Below are positions 30,587-40,247 of a DNA stretch of 47,992 bases, one piece after another (position 1 is the first letter of the stretch; each line of letters opens with the position of its first letter). The notes below the pieces were generated by a model. The model was not told the origin of the DNA, ran no database searches, and saw only the letters and a list, made by a program, of their open reading frames with translations. Source of the DNA: an uncultured Eubacteriales bacterium (lineage in GTDB: Bacteria > Bacillota > Clostridia > Monoglobales > Monoglobaceae); contig UQOT01000006.1 of the NCBI GenBank assembly GCA_900542675.1, forward strand, positions 1 to 47,992, read 5' to 3'. Made by a program: the position numbers and the translations under genes.

Positions 30587-31918
30587 CTATCCTATCAATA
30601 TTTCCTCTTTGGGCCGCATCACTGCGACACGGCTGCGGTTCTCGGCGAGCACGACAAACAGTGTAAGTCCGCCCACTCTGCCCGCGTACATAAGAAGCAT
30701 TAGACAAAATCTTGAAACCGTTCCGAGCGATGCGGTTATTCCCGTTGTAAGACCGACAGTGCCAATTGCCGAGCTGACCTCATAGAGCACCTGTTTAAGC
30801 GAGAACGGCTCCAGCGCACATATGATAACCGAAAAAATTACAATCGCCGCCATATAAACCGTAAATACCGCGCTTGCCTGACGAAGCGTATTATCACTGA
30901 GTCTGCGTTTGAACACCTCGACATTTTCGTTGCGTCTTGCGGAAGCAATCGTCGTAAGTATCATAACCGCAATCGTTGTAGTCTTTATTCCGCCCGCTGT
31001 TGAACCCGGACTGCCGCCGATAAGCATAAGCACAGTGGTAAGCAGCGTACCGCTCTCGGACAACGCCGCCTGGTCAACAGTATTAAAGCCCGCCGTTCTC
31101 GGCGTTATTGTCTGAAACAGCGCACTGAGCAATCTCTCTCCACTCGACATACCGTTAAATGCCGCATATCGTTCGGTCAGCCAAAATAAAACCGCCGGCA
31201 CTATAATTAAAATTGCCGTCATTGTAAGAACCAATTTAGTGTGAAGCGAAAACCTTTTGTAATTACCCTTGACACCGATTATATTACCCCAAACCATAAA
31301 TCCGAGACCGCCGATGGTAATAAGTCCGCATATCGTAAGGTTAACGAGAGGGTCACTTCGATACCTCATAAGCGATGAACCGGGCGCAAATCTGCCCATC
31401 AAATCAAATCCGGCGTTACAGAACGCCGAAACCGAATGAAATATGGCGTTATAAATGCCATTTAAAATTCCCATCTCGGGACAAAGCCTAAACGCAAGCA
31501 GTACCGCGCCCAAGGCCTCAAACATAATCGTTCCTAAGATTATGCGCCGCACAAGGTGTATCGCGCCGCTTATCTTGGTGTTTCCCGCGGACTGCATAAT
31601 CAGCTTACGCTCGTGCAGGCTGATACGCCGCCCCATAAACACCGAAACCATAGTAATCAAGGTCATAAATCCAATTCCGCCTATCTGAATCATCATAAGG
31701 ATTACAATCTGTCCGAACAACGACCAGTGCGTGTAAGTATCGAAAACAACAAGACCCGTAACGCAGGTCGCGCTTGTCGCGGTGAACAGCGCATCAAAAA
31801 ACGAAGTCCATTCACCTGCACGCGACGCTATCGGCAGGCACAAAAGTATTGCACCTGTTATAATTATTATCAAAAAACCAAGCGCTATGGTCTGGGTATA
31901 AGTCGCCTTACGTTTCAT
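30587..31918 (-). CDS. ktrB: Potassium-uptake membrane subunit (TrkH/KtrB)
   Basis: This pore-forming subunit has 443 residues and the four-fold M1-P-M2 architecture of the SKT family. Selectivity-filter segments are visible: ATSATCVTGL in the first P-loop, SVSAFCNAGFD in the second, TITPRTAGFNTVD in the third and SAIGTVGLTTG in the fourth. The length is that of KtrB/TrkG (TrkH is slightly longer). It follows the amylase gene by 23 bases and precedes ktrA, all on the minus strand. The ribosome site (GGTG) is weak, which suggests coupling to the upstream gene. Confidence 0.95.
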   Translation of the reverse strand: MKRKATYTQTIALGFLIIIITGAILLCLPIASRAGEWTSFFDALFTATSATCVTGLVVFDTYTHWSLFGQIVILMMIQIGGIGFMTLITMVSVFMGRRISLHERKLIMQSAGNTKISGAIHLVRRIILGTIMFEALGAVLLAFRLCPEMGILNGIYNAIFHSVSAFCNAGFDLMGRFAPGSSLMRYRSDPLVNLTICGLITIGGLGFMVWGNIIGVKGNYKRFSLHTKLVLTMTAILIIVPAVLFWLTERYAAFNGMSSGERLLSALFQTITPRTAGFNTVDQAALSESGTLLTTVLMLIGGSPGSTAGGIKTTTIAVMILTTIASARRNENVEVFKRRLSDNTLRQASAVFTVYMAAIVIFSVIICALEPFSLKQVLYEVSSAIGTVGLTTGITASLGTVSRFCLMLLMYAGRVGGLTLFVVLAENRSRVAVMRPKEEILIG

Positions 31919-31941
31919 ATATCACACCTTGATTTGCTTAT

Positions 31942-33915
31942 TTAAAATTTATTTGTGCTGAGATAAAACTCGCAGCCGACGGGGGCAACATCAAGCTCTA
32001 TCATATTATTCCGAACGGTCTGAATTTCAGGATTTAAAATTCCTTTTGAAAACATCGAAAACTCACCAAATTCACTGAGGTCAATCTCTATATGGTGTCT
32101 TTCAAAGCTTCGGTTTATCGCACAGACTGCAAGCGAGTCCTCCGCCTTGTTTCCGAATGCATCTCTGCCGCCCGTAATGTACCTTGCATATACATACAAA
32201 TCTCCGTACGCGTAAAGCGTCTTGTATCCGCCGAGCTTTAAGCATTCGGTGTTGTTCCTCAGTTTTCCGAGCTCAATATACCACTGTCTGAGGTCGGGGT
32301 CAACCGCGCGCCACGGATATGTACCGCGGTTGAACGGATCGCCGCCGCCCTGCATACCCACTTCATCTCCGTAGTATATGCAAGGAACGCCCATATATGT
32401 CATTTGAACAAACGACAGCATCTTCAATCTGTATGTCGCAAGCTCTTCATCACCCGATGAAAGTTTTTGTGTTCCGCAGTCATTTGAAAGTCCGCCGAGC
32501 AGAGTTTTTATCCTTACGGTATCGTGAGTGCCGAGTATATTCATAAGCGCGTAAAGCGTCTCCTTGGGATAATTCTCAATCAGTGACATCATCTTTGCGC
32601 TTAGCGTCTCGGCATTCATTGAACCTAAGACAAATGATATCATATTATCCTTAAACGGATAGTTCATCACGCTGTCAAGCTCCTTGCCGAACAAGTATTT
32701 GCGCGGTATGCTGTACGCGACTTTATTCGACGCGTCCTCCCAAACCTCGCCTATAATAACTGCGTCTGGGTTCTTTTCCTTGACCTCGTGTCTTAAAATC
32801 TCTATAAACTCATCCGGCAGCTCATCTGCCACATCGAGACGCCAGCCGTAGGCTCCGCGCTCAATCCAAGTCTTTACTACCGAATTATCGTCTCTTAAAA
32901 TATAATCAAGATATGACGGCGTCATTTCGTTAACGTTCGGCAGGTTACTGCATCCCCACCAGCTCTCATAATTCGGGAAGTTGGTGAACTGATACCATTC
33001 TCTGTACGGACTCCCCGAATTTCTGAACGCACCGTTATTTTCGCCGTAGCTTCCGTATTTATTAAAGTATATACTGTCCGCTCCCGTATGACTGAACACG
33101 CCGTCCAAAATAATGCGTATTCCGAGCTTTTCCGCCTCGGTGCACAAATCCTTGAACACTTCGTTAGTGCCGAACATCGGGTCTATATTCTTATAATCCG
33201 CCGTATCGTACTTATGGTTTGAGTACGCATCAAATACGGGGTTTAAATAAATCACACCGACGCCGAGACTTTTAAGATACGGCAGCTTTTGAATTATACC
33301 CTTTAAGTTGCCGCCGTAAAAGTCGTTACACGCAGGACCCATCTCAAACGGGTGCTTGTTAAACGAAATCGGCTCGTACCAATCGTTGTGTATCACATAC
33401 TCATTACGCTTTTTCGGTATTGCACCGTTCGTGTCGGAATGGTCGCCGCAAAATCTGTCGGTGAATATCTGATACATAATCGAGCCTTTAAACCAATCCG
33501 GCGTCTTGTAATCCTTGTCATAGACCGTTATCTGATAGCTTCTGTCCATAGGGTCGGCAGAGGTAATACCTACACCTCCGAGCCGATCGTCATTATTGGT
33601 ATAGTATATTGTATCGCCGTCCGTGGTTTTAACAATAAAATAATACCACATAAGATCTCCCGTATCGGAAGTCTTTATTTTAGCAGTATACAGCACCGCC
33701 GTATCCGCCGTTTCATCTTTTCCGTTTCTTTTTCCTGTCTCAGCCGTCATATCGTAAAACTTTTCTTCGTCCTGTGCCCATATACGGACACGAACGCTTT
33801 CAACGGTTTCCCTGTCGGAAATAATTTTAAGTCCAAGCTTTACGATGCTGTCTGTCGGCACCGCTCCGAAAGGTGATCTGTATACACTGTCATGCGAATT
33901 ATGAAAAAGCTGCAT
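31942..33915 (-). CDS. Intracellular GH13 alpha-amylase family enzyme (neopullulanase/cyclomaltodextrinase-like)
   Basis: The protein has 657 residues and no signal peptide, so it acts in the cytoplasm on imported oligosaccharides. An N-terminal beta domain (about 1-125, CBM34-like) precedes the TIM barrel. All four conserved GH13 regions are present: IRIILDGVFSHTG (I), YGWRLDVADELPD with the nucleophile Asp (II), AVIIGEVWED with the acid/base Glu (III) and MNILGTHDTVRI with the transition-state Asp (IV). The segment VIYLNPVFDAYSNHKYDTADY is typical of neopullulanases and maltogenic amylases. A C-terminal beta domain ends the protein. Products would be maltose, panose or glucose. It leads a minus-strand run into ktrB; the HAD gene with beta-phosphoglucomutase features is divergent. 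Confidence 0.9.
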   Translation of the reverse strand: MQLFHNSHDSVYRSPFGAVPTDSIVKLGLKIISDRETVESVRVRIWAQDEEKFYDMTAETGKRNGKDETADTAVLYTAKIKTSDTGDLMWYYFIVKTTDGDTIYYTNNDDRLGGVGITSADPMDRSYQITVYDKDYKTPDWFKGSIMYQIFTDRFCGDHSDTNGAIPKKRNEYVIHNDWYEPISFNKHPFEMGPACNDFYGGNLKGIIQKLPYLKSLGVGVIYLNPVFDAYSNHKYDTADYKNIDPMFGTNEVFKDLCTEAEKLGIRIILDGVFSHTGADSIYFNKYGSYGENNGAFRNSGSPYREWYQFTNFPNYESWWGCSNLPNVNEMTPSYLDYILRDDNSVVKTWIERGAYGWRLDVADELPDEFIEILRHEVKEKNPDAVIIGEVWEDASNKVAYSIPRKYLFGKELDSVMNYPFKDNMISFVLGSMNAETLSAKMMSLIENYPKETLYALMNILGTHDTVRIKTLLGGLSNDCGTQKLSSGDEELATYRLKMLSFVQMTYMGVPCIYYGDEVGMQGGGDPFNRGTYPWRAVDPDLRQWYIELGKLRNNTECLKLGGYKTLYAYGDLYVYARYITGGRDAFGNKAEDSLAVCAINRSFERHHIEIDLSEFGEFSMFSKGILNPEIQTVRNNMIELDVAPVGCEFYLSTNKF

Positions 33916-33997
33916 TTCTGTCCTCCAATGTAGTAATTAGGGATTAGCGAATCCCTATGTTATTATACACCTACTTTGGTAAAAATGCAAATACTAT

Positions 33998-34026
33998 TTG
34001 CACAATGCGGCGAGCTGTGATATAAT
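33998..34026 (+). promoter_or_regulatory. Promoter of the HAD-addB unit
   Basis: TTGCAC (33998-34003) and TATAAT (34021-34026) are spaced by 17 bases. Confidence 0.6.
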
Positions 34027-34048
34027 CAAAAACGGAGGAAGTATAACT

Positions 34049-34684
34049 ATGAAATACGTTATTTTTGATATGGACGGCGTGCTTGTAAATTCGGAGCCTG
34101 TCATTATGAGGGCGGCGGAGGACGCGCTGCGCTCAGGCGGGATTAAAGGCGGACGCGAGGATTTCATTCCGTATATCGGCTCAGGTGAAGAAAATTTTAT
34201 TATAGGCCCGTGCGTTAATCAGGGCAGAGAAGAGCTGATTGACGACCTGATGCTGCGTATGTTTGAGAATTTTGAAAATAACATCGGTGATATGGAGGTC
34301 TTTCCGTCGGCAAAGCCGCTTATAGACACACTGTCGGAGCGCGGTATAACCCTCGCTCTGGTCAGCAGCGCCGCACACAGAAAGCTTATGGCGTCACTGA
34401 AGGCGGCAGAGATTAACCCCGAATGCTTCGCCGTGCTGCTCTCGGGCAGCGATGTAACCGAAAAAAAACCGTCGCCGCAGCCGTATCTTTTGGCGGCAAA
34501 ACGTCTGCGTGCAAAACCGCGGGAATGTATGGTCGTTGAGGATGCGATAAGCGGAGTTAAATCGGCAAAAGCCGCGGGTATGAAATGCTTTGCGGTCACA
34601 ACCTCGTTTACCCGCGCGGAGCTAATATCCGCCGGTGCAGATTTTACAGGCGATGATATAATTGAAGTGCTAAACCATATATAA
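34049..34684 (+). CDS. HAD-superfamily hydrolase, beta-phosphoglucomutase-like
   Basis: The protein has 211 residues from the ATG at 34049, with GGAGG 10 bases upstream. HAD motif I is VIFDMDGVLVNSEPV (nucleophile and acid Asp), motif II is LVSSAAHRK, motif III Lys lies in TEKKPSPQPYL, and motif IV is MVVEDAISGVKSAKAAGM. A helical cap domain lies between motifs I and II. The family covers beta-phosphoglucomutases and small sugar-phosphate phosphatases; the divergent amylase gene makes a role in maltodextrin use possible but not shown. addB begins 17 bases downstream. Confidence 0.85.
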   Translation: MKYVIFDMDGVLVNSEPVIMRAAEDALRSGGIKGGREDFIPYIGSGEENFIIGPCVNQGREELIDDLMLRMFENFENNIGDMEVFPSAKPLIDTLSERGITLALVSSAAHRKLMASLKAAEINPECFAVLLSGSDVTEKKPSPQPYLLAAKRLRAKPRECMVVEDAISGVKSAKAAGMKCFAVTTSFTRAELISAGADFTGDDIIEVLNHI

Positions 34685-34701
34685 AGCAAGAGGTAAATAC
34701 T

Positions 34702-37700
34702 ATGTTTGGTGTGATTTACGGCACAGCGGAATGTGACCGTCACGAATTTTTATTCGGCAGACTGCGCGAAAACGCGGAACGAAACATAAAGTCGTTTTTG
34801 TTCGTACCCGAACAGTTTTCAGTCTCGGCAGAGAGAAAAATTATAGAGACCCTTGGTGCATCTGCTCAAAAGTCGGTGGAGGTGCTGACCTTTTCGCGGT
34901 TCGGAAACGAGGTGCTAAGCGCTCTCGGTCCGCTCAGGCTTAACTACATAGACGGCGCGGGACGTGAGATTATGGCACGCCGCGCGCTGCAGGAGATAGA
35001 AAACAACCTGACATACTTAAAATCAAACGTAAACCGCAAAGGGTTTCCGTCAACGCTCTCAGAGCTTGTTTCGGAGTTCAAACGCTATGGTGTGACGCCC
35101 GAACAGCTTGAGGATGCCGGGCGGAAATCGGGCAGCGATGACCTTTTAAACAAGCTCTGCGATATTGCGGCGTTTTTCCGCACCTACACCAAGCTCATTG
35201 AGGAGAAAAACTCGGACGCGGAGGACAACCTCTCCATCGCGCTTAAACGTCTTGATAATTTTGATATACCTCAAAATTCAGAGCTGTTTATCTTCGGCTT
35301 TAAGAGCTTTACGCCGCTTGAATACGACGTCCTCTCAAAGCTGATGCAAAAAACCGCTTCAACTCGGCTTATTCTGGTGTGCGACGACCCGGAAAAACCG
35401 TCGGACATATTCGCATCGGCAGCGGCGGCATACCGTGACCTTAAAGCCGCTGCGGAAGAAAACGGAATTAAAGTTCTCGCGCCGCAAAAACTAAGTGACA
35501 GTGAAACCGCGCCGCCCGACCTTGTTCATTTAAGACGCGGCTTTTTTGAGGTTAACCCCAAAAAATACGATAAAGAACCCGAGCATTTACACATTCTCTC
35601 ACCGCTCGGGTATTATGACGAGGTGCAAAAGTGCGCCGAAATAATACGCCGCCTTATACGCACACGCGCATACAGACAAAACGACTTTTTAATTCTCGCG
35701 CGGGACTGTGAAAAATACGACCGTATAATGCCGCTCATATTTGAAAAATACGGACTTAACGTCTTTGTTAACTCAAAGCGCAGCATTTTGCAAAATCCTT
35801 TTACGCAGGCGTTTGTGTCTATGCTTGAAATCCTTGCCTACGGATTTTCGTACGAACGCACGGCGGTTATATTAAAAAGCGGATTTTTCGGAGAGTTCAG
35901 CCGCAGAGACGCGGATATTTTTGACAATTATCTTCTTGCGGTAAATCCCAGCCACGCGATGTGGAACGACGAAAAACCGTGGAAGTTCAATCCCGACGAG
36001 CGCGAATACGATATGGAGGAGATTAACCGCGTAAAAGCCGAGGTCTTAGGCCCTGTATATCGCCTTAAATCAAAAATTCACGGACGTAAAACCGTCGGCG
36101 AAATTATAAGCGCGGCATTTGAATATTTGGGTGAATGCGGCTGTGAAAATACGATGCGCAGCGTCTGCCGCAGGTATTCAGACAGCGGAATGACCTATCT
36201 TGCCGAGGAATACCGCCGCGTATGGAACAGCGTCATATCCGTGCTCAGCCGTTTTGACGAAATTATGGGCGATGAATATATCACCTATGAAAAGTTCTGC
36301 GAGCTTTTCACTTCGGCGGGCGCAGGCACAAAAATCGGCATTTCACCGCAGACCCTTGACGAGGTTACACTGAGTCCGATTGACCTGTTCAGAAGCGATG
36401 ATAAAAAAGTCGTGTTCGTCCTCGGCGTTAACTACGGCGTATTTCCCAAAGGCTACAGCGCGGAGGGACTAATCAGCGACAATGAGCGCGAAATTCTGCG
36501 CGAATACGGTGTTCGCCTCGCTATGACCGCCTCGGAAAAATCGGACGATGAACAAAACCTGATATACAGTGTGCTATCCTCGGCAAGCGACGAACTGTAC
36601 CTGATGTCGCCGCGCACCGATAACTCGGGCAATATTTTGGAACCGTCAAATATAATCACAAAAATCCGCGATGAGCTTTTTGAGAGTAAATATTTTGACG
36701 AGACGGAAAATAACATCGCGTTTATCCTTGATAAAGAGAGTCCTGCCGCCGTGTTTGATGAACTAAAACGCATATGCGCAAAATACGGATTTGATGAACT
36801 GACCGCGGACGAAAAAGCGGCGCTTGATTATTTTATGCACGACAGCACTTTGGCAGATAAGCTTACGGAGTATCTTGAAAAAATTTGTCTGGCTCAGAGC
36901 GGGTACGACGAGCTGTCAAAAGACGCGGCTCTTAGACTTTACGGCAGTGAAATAATGCTCAGCGCCTCCAAGCTGGAAAAATTCAACGCGTGCGCATTTT
37001 CATACTTTATGCGCTACGGTCTGCTGCTTAAGCCGCGCGGTATGGCGCAGTTTGACCCAATGAGTATGGGCAGCGTTCTGCACGCCGCACTTCAGCAGTA
37101 TTTCTCAGAAAAACAGGCGGAAAATGCAGATTACGAAAAAATCACACGCACCGAATGCGAGGAGGAACTAAATCAAATAGTTAAAAATATCGCCTCGGGT
37201 GAAGGTCAGATTATGTACGAGACCTCGGCGTATTATAAATACCTGCTTATGCGAATAAGCGGAATTGCCGCTGCGACTGCGTGGGAAACCGTTAAATTCT
37301 ATCAAAACTCGGATTTCAGACCGTACGGCTTTGAAATACAAATCGGCGACGGCGGCGAGGTTCCGTGTCTTATTGTTGAGACCCCCGCGGGAAGAGCGAA
37401 GGTAAACGGCTTTATTGACCGAGCTGACAGCGCGGTAATAGACGGCGAACGTTTCATAAGCATAATCGACTACAAATCCTCGGTAAGAGAACTGAACACT
37501 CAGCTCGCCGAGGACGGCGTACACTTTCAGCCGCTTGTCTATGCAAATGCACTGTGCGGCGGACTTGATATGCGCCCCGCCGCAATGCTGTATCAGCAGA
37601 TGAACGACCCGATAATAAACGCCGACGACCTCAAAAAGAGTTCCGATATCGAAAAAGAAATACACAGCAAAATAAAGACCTCGGGCTGGATTGTCGACGA

Positions 37701-37929
37701 CGCGGCAGTATGCGACTCGTTTGATAAAACACATAAATTCGTCTCGGGCAGAAACACGCACGTTCCGCCGGACGAGATGAAGCTGAGACTAAACAATGCG
37801 GCTAAAAAAATCAGCGAAACCGCCGCAGGAATATTCAGCGGCACAATCACGATAAACCCCTACACCAAGCAGGGCTTTGACCCATGCGCCTTCTGCGATT
37901 ACAGCAGTATCTGCCGTGAAAGCCTTTAA
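34702..37929 (+). CDS. addB: ATP-dependent helicase/nuclease subunit B
   Basis: AddB is the Chi-scanning and 5'-strand nuclease subunit of the AddAB recombination complex, which processes double-strand breaks. It has 1075 residues, near the usual size. The N-terminal part shows FLFVPEQFSVSAERKIIE, typical of AddB; the helicase-like domain is inactive in this subunit. The C-terminal RecB-family nuclease has FIDRADSAVIDGERFISIID followed by YKSS (metal ligands). An Fe-S cluster is framed by Cys in KFNACAFSYFMRYGL and by the end sequence DPCAFCDYSSICRESL. No addA follows: after the stop comes tRNA-Pro, so the partner must be elsewhere. It is probably co-transcribed with the HAD gene. Confidence 0.92.
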   Translation: MFGVIYGTAECDRHEFLFGRLRENAERNIKSFLFVPEQFSVSAERKIIETLGASAQKSVEVLTFSRFGNEVLSALGPLRLNYIDGAGREIMARRALQEIENNLTYLKSNVNRKGFPSTLSELVSEFKRYGVTPEQLEDAGRKSGSDDLLNKLCDIAAFFRTYTKLIEEKNSDAEDNLSIALKRLDNFDIPQNSELFIFGFKSFTPLEYDVLSKLMQKTASTRLILVCDDPEKPSDIFASAAAAYRDLKAAAEENGIKVLAPQKLSDSETAPPDLVHLRRGFFEVNPKKYDKEPEHLHILSPLGYYDEVQKCAEIIRRLIRTRAYRQNDFLILARDCEKYDRIMPLIFEKYGLNVFVNSKRSILQNPFTQAFVSMLEILAYGFSYERTAVILKSGFFGEFSRRDADIFDNYLLAVNPSHAMWNDEKPWKFNPDEREYDMEEINRVKAEVLGPVYRLKSKIHGRKTVGEIISAAFEYLGECGCENTMRSVCRRYSDSGMTYLAEEYRRVWNSVISVLSRFDEIMGDEYITYEKFCELFTSAGAGTKIGISPQTLDEVTLSPIDLFRSDDKKVVFVLGVNYGVFPKGYSAEGLISDNEREILREYGVRLAMTASEKSDDEQNLIYSVLSSASDELYLMSPRTDNSGNILEPSNIITKIRDELFESKYFDETENNIAFILDKESPAAVFDELKRICAKYGFDELTADEKAALDYFMHDSTLADKLTEYLEKICLAQSGYDELSKDAALRLYGSEIMLSASKLEKFNACAFSYFMRYGLLLKPRGMAQFDPMSMGSVLHAALQQYFSEKQAENADYEKITRTECEEELNQIVKNIASGEGQIMYETSAYYKYLLMRISGIAAATAWETVKFYQNSDFRPYGFEIQIGDGGEVPCLIVETPAGRAKVNGFIDRADSAVIDGERFISIIDYKSSVRELNTQLAEDGVHFQPLVYANALCGGLDMRPAAMLYQQMNDPIINADDLKKSSDIEKEIHSKIKTSGWIVDDAAVCDSFDKTHKFVSGRNTHVPPDEMKLRLNNAAKKISETAAGIFSGTITINPYTKQGFDPCAFCDYSSICRESL

Positions 37930-37935
37930 AAAGCC

Positions 37936-37964
37936 TTGACAATTCGCAAAAATTGCGGTATTAT
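37936..37964 (+). promoter_or_regulatory. Promoter of tRNA-Pro
   Basis: TTGACA (37936-37941) and TATTAT (37959-37964) are spaced by 17, about 16 bases before the tRNA. Confidence 0.7.
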
Positions 37965-37980
37965 TAAAAAAGAGGCTTTT

Positions 37981-38057
37981 CGGGGTTTGGCGCAGTTTGG
38001 TAGCGCACTTGGTTTGGGACCAAGGGGCCGCAGGTTCGAATCCTGTAACCCCGACCA
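37981..38057 (+). tRNA. tRNA-Pro (anticodon TGG)
   Basis: The 77-base cloverleaf begins CGGGGTTTGGCGCAGTTTGG, has the anticodon loop TTTGGGA, the T arm AGGTTCGAATCCT, and ends CCCCGACCA with an encoded CCA. It has its own promoter and terminator. Confidence 0.96.
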
Positions 38058-38061
38058 CGTC

Positions 38062-38095
38062 ATCGGAACGGACTTTGCTCCGTTCCGATTTTTTC
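38062..38095 (+). terminator. Terminator after tRNA-Pro
   Basis: ATCGGAACGGA (38062-38072) pairs perfectly with TCCGTTCCGAT (38079-38089), followed by a run of T. I see nothing else in the space up to the next promoter. Confidence 0.9.
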
Positions 38096-38234
38096 TTGCA
38101 GAAAAAATCCGTCACACGCTATGTCGTTCCCTACGAATGGGATAGTGCATATTTATGTCAAAGTTCCAAAATTATGCAAAATTTTTATGTACTTTGCTCC
38201 GTTGTTTTTTATTTAAATTTAACCTGTTAAATCA

Positions 38235-38263
38235 TTGACAATGTTGGGGTTTTCTTATATAAT
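38235..38263 (+). promoter_or_regulatory. Promoter of the hydrogenase operon
   Basis: TTGACA (38235-38240) and TATAAT (38258-38263) are both perfect, spaced by 17. The leader would be about 50 bases. Confidence 0.75.
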
Positions 38264-38319
38264 AGATTTATATATTTGAAATTATTTTTTAAGTTTTTTA
38301 TTCCGGAGGGAGACCTAAA

Positions 38320-38562
38320 ATGGAAGTTAAAGTCTGTATTGGAAGCTCGTGTCATTTGCGCGGGTCCTATGATATTATTAACCTTATGAAAGACGCGGTT
38401 GAAGCAAACGGGCTTTCGGACAAGGTTAATATTGCGGCGGCGTTCTGTCTCGGCAAATGCGGAGAGGGCGTCAGCATAAAAGTCGATGACCGCATAATAA
38501 GCGGCGTTACCAAAGAAAATTTCAATGATGTTTTTAAAAGTTACATATTAAGTGCGGTGTAA
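38320..38562 (+). CDS. Thioredoxin-fold [2Fe-2S] ferredoxin (NuoE/HydC-like)
   Basis: The protein has 80 residues. The four cluster cysteines follow the thioredoxin-like ferredoxin pattern: CIGSSC (Cys-X4-Cys, residues 6 and 11) and CLGKC (Cys-X3-Cys, near 43 and 47). Such proteins pass single electrons to or from [FeFe]-hydrogenase complexes. Here it precedes the sensory hydrogenase gene by 11 bases, so it is probably the sensor's electron partner. GGAGGGAG lies 8 bases before the ATG. It lacks the N-terminal helical extension of full NuoE. Confidence 0.9.
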   Translation: MEVKVCIGSSCHLRGSYDIINLMKDAVEANGLSDKVNIAAAFCLGKCGEGVSIKVDDRIISGVTKENFNDVFKSYILSAV

Positions 38563-38573
38563 AGGTGAGACAA

Positions 38574-40247
38574 ATGGCAAATTGTATTCAGCTTGAAAAA
38601 TCAAATTGCAAAAATTGCTATAAATGCGTAAGATACTGCCCGATGAAGTCGATTAAAGTCGTTGACGGTCACGCGGAAATTATTCCGAATGAATGTATTC
38701 TCTGCGGCAAATGCTATGTCAACTGTCCGCAGAACGCCAAACGGCTGCGTAACGACACCCCGGGCGTTAAAGCGCTTTTTGAGGGAGGCGCAGAGGTTTA
38801 CGCCTCGGTTGCGCCGTCGTATATCGCAAACTATGAAAGCATAAACTTTGCGGTAATTAAAGACGCGCTGTTAAAGCTCGGATTTAAGGATGCTCAGGAA
38901 ACCGCAATCGGAGCTACCGTTGTCAAGCGCGAGTATGAACGTATGATAAAGGAGCGTAAACAGAGCGTTATAATTTCCTCCTGCTGTCACAGCGTCAACA
39001 CGCTTATTCAAAAGCGGTATCCCGAGGTTCTGAACTGCCTTGCCGACGTACTCTCGCCTATGCAGGCGCACGGCAAGCTGATTAAGGATGAGTACGAGGG
39101 CGCAAAGGTAGTGTTTATCGGTCCGTGCATCTCAAAGAAGGACGAGGTTGATAAATATCCCGAATACATAGATTTTGCACTGACTTTTGACGAGCTTAGC
39201 GACTGGATGCAGGAGAAGGGTTTAGAATTTGACTATACAAAAACCGACGATACTGCGGGCGGACGTGCGAGATGGTTCCCGACACGCGGCGGAATTATCG
39301 AGAGTATGGATTTGGACGATGACTTTTCATACTTCAGCGTTGACGGCGTAGGCGACTGTATGAACGCGCTCGAGGATATCAGAAACGGAAATATAGAAAA
39401 CTGCTTTGTCGAAATGAGCGCGTGTGACAGCAGCTGTATCGGCGGACCGATTATGCAGCACGACAAGGTGTTCCGCGTCAGCAGCTGCCTGACTATCGGC
39501 AAGACGGCGGGCAAAAAAGATTTTGACGTAATTCAGCCGTCCGAAGGGCTTAAAAAGACATTTGACGTTGAGTTTATAAGAAGAAATATGCCGGGCAGCG
39601 CGGCGATTGAGGAAATCCTGCACCGTATGGGCAAAAAGACCAAGGAGCAGGAACTTAACTGCGGCAGCTGCGGATACCCGACCTGCCGAGAAAAGGCGAT
39701 TGCGGTGCTAAACGGCAAGGCGGATATGAATATGTGTCTGCCGTTTCTTAAAGAAAAGGCGGAGTCGTTCTCGGATACTATAATCAACAACACTCCAAAC
39801 GGTATTATCGTGTTAAACGACAGCCTTGAGATACAGCAGATAAACAAGGCGGCGCAGGAAATACTCGGACTCGGTTCTTCGACCGATTTAACGGGCGAGC
39901 CTGTTGTGAGAATTTTAAATCCGACAGACTATATGCTCGCTGTAACAAACGGCAAAAGCGAGCCTAAGCGTAAATATCTGACCGAGTACCAAAAGTATGT
40001 TGACGAGACGATTATATATGACCCCGAGTATCATATAGTAATGAGCATTATGAAGGATGTAACAGACGAAGAACACGTACGTGAAAAGAAAGACCGTCAA
40101 AGTCTGAACGCTATAGAGATTACCGACAAGGTAGTCGAAAAGCAGATGCGCGTGGTTCAGGAAATTGCATCGCTGCTCGGTGAAACCACCGCCGAGACGA
40201 AAATCGCGCTGACAAAACTCAAGGAGACAATGACTCAGGATGAATGA
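38574..40247 (+). CDS. hydS: PAS-domain sensory [FeFe]-hydrogenase (HydS type)
   Basis: The protein has 557 residues. Domain order: two [4Fe-4S] ferredoxin motifs (CKNCYKCVRYCP, CILCGKCYVNCP; about 10-60), an H-cluster domain (about 75-370), an extra Cys cluster (CGSCGYPTC ... MCLP; about 365-395), a PAS domain (about 400-505) and a coiled C-terminal helix. The H-cluster motifs are altered as in group C sensory enzymes: SSCCHSV for TSCCPxW, GPCISKKDE for MPCxxKxxE and SACDSSCIGG for MACxGGCxxGG, with all cluster cysteines kept. Such proteins are thought to sense H2 or redox state. The start is the ATG at 38574 with AGGTG 6 bases upstream. The 3' end overlaps the phosphatase gene by 8 bases. 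Confidence 0.88.
   Translation: MANCIQLEKSNCKNCYKCVRYCPMKSIKVVDGHAEIIPNECILCGKCYVNCPQNAKRLRNDTPGVKALFEGGAEVYASVAPSYIANYESINFAVIKDALLKLGFKDAQETAIGATVVKREYERMIKERKQSVIISSCCHSVNTLIQKRYPEVLNCLADVLSPMQAHGKLIKDEYEGAKVVFIGPCISKKDEVDKYPEYIDFALTFDELSDWMQEKGLEFDYTKTDDTAGGRARWFPTRGGIIESMDLDDDFSYFSVDGVGDCMNALEDIRNGNIENCFVEMSACDSSCIGGPIMQHDKVFRVSSCLTIGKTAGKKDFDVIQPSEGLKKTFDVEFIRRNMPGSAAIEEILHRMGKKTKEQELNCGSCGYPTCREKAIAVLNGKADMNMCLPFLKEKAESFSDTIINNTPNGIIVLNDSLEIQQINKAAQEILGLGSSTDLTGEPVVRILNPTDYMLAVTNGKSEPKRKYLTEYQKYVDETIIYDPEYHIVMSIMKDVTDEEHVREKKDRQSLNAIEITDKVVEKQMRVVQEIASLLGETTAETKIALTKLKETMTQDE

Noticed and set aside
24328..38141. 14-base match CCCATTCGTAGGGA at 24328-24341 and inverted at 38128-38141
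   Set aside because: A few 14-base matches are expected by chance in a window of this size, and flanking bases diverge quickly.
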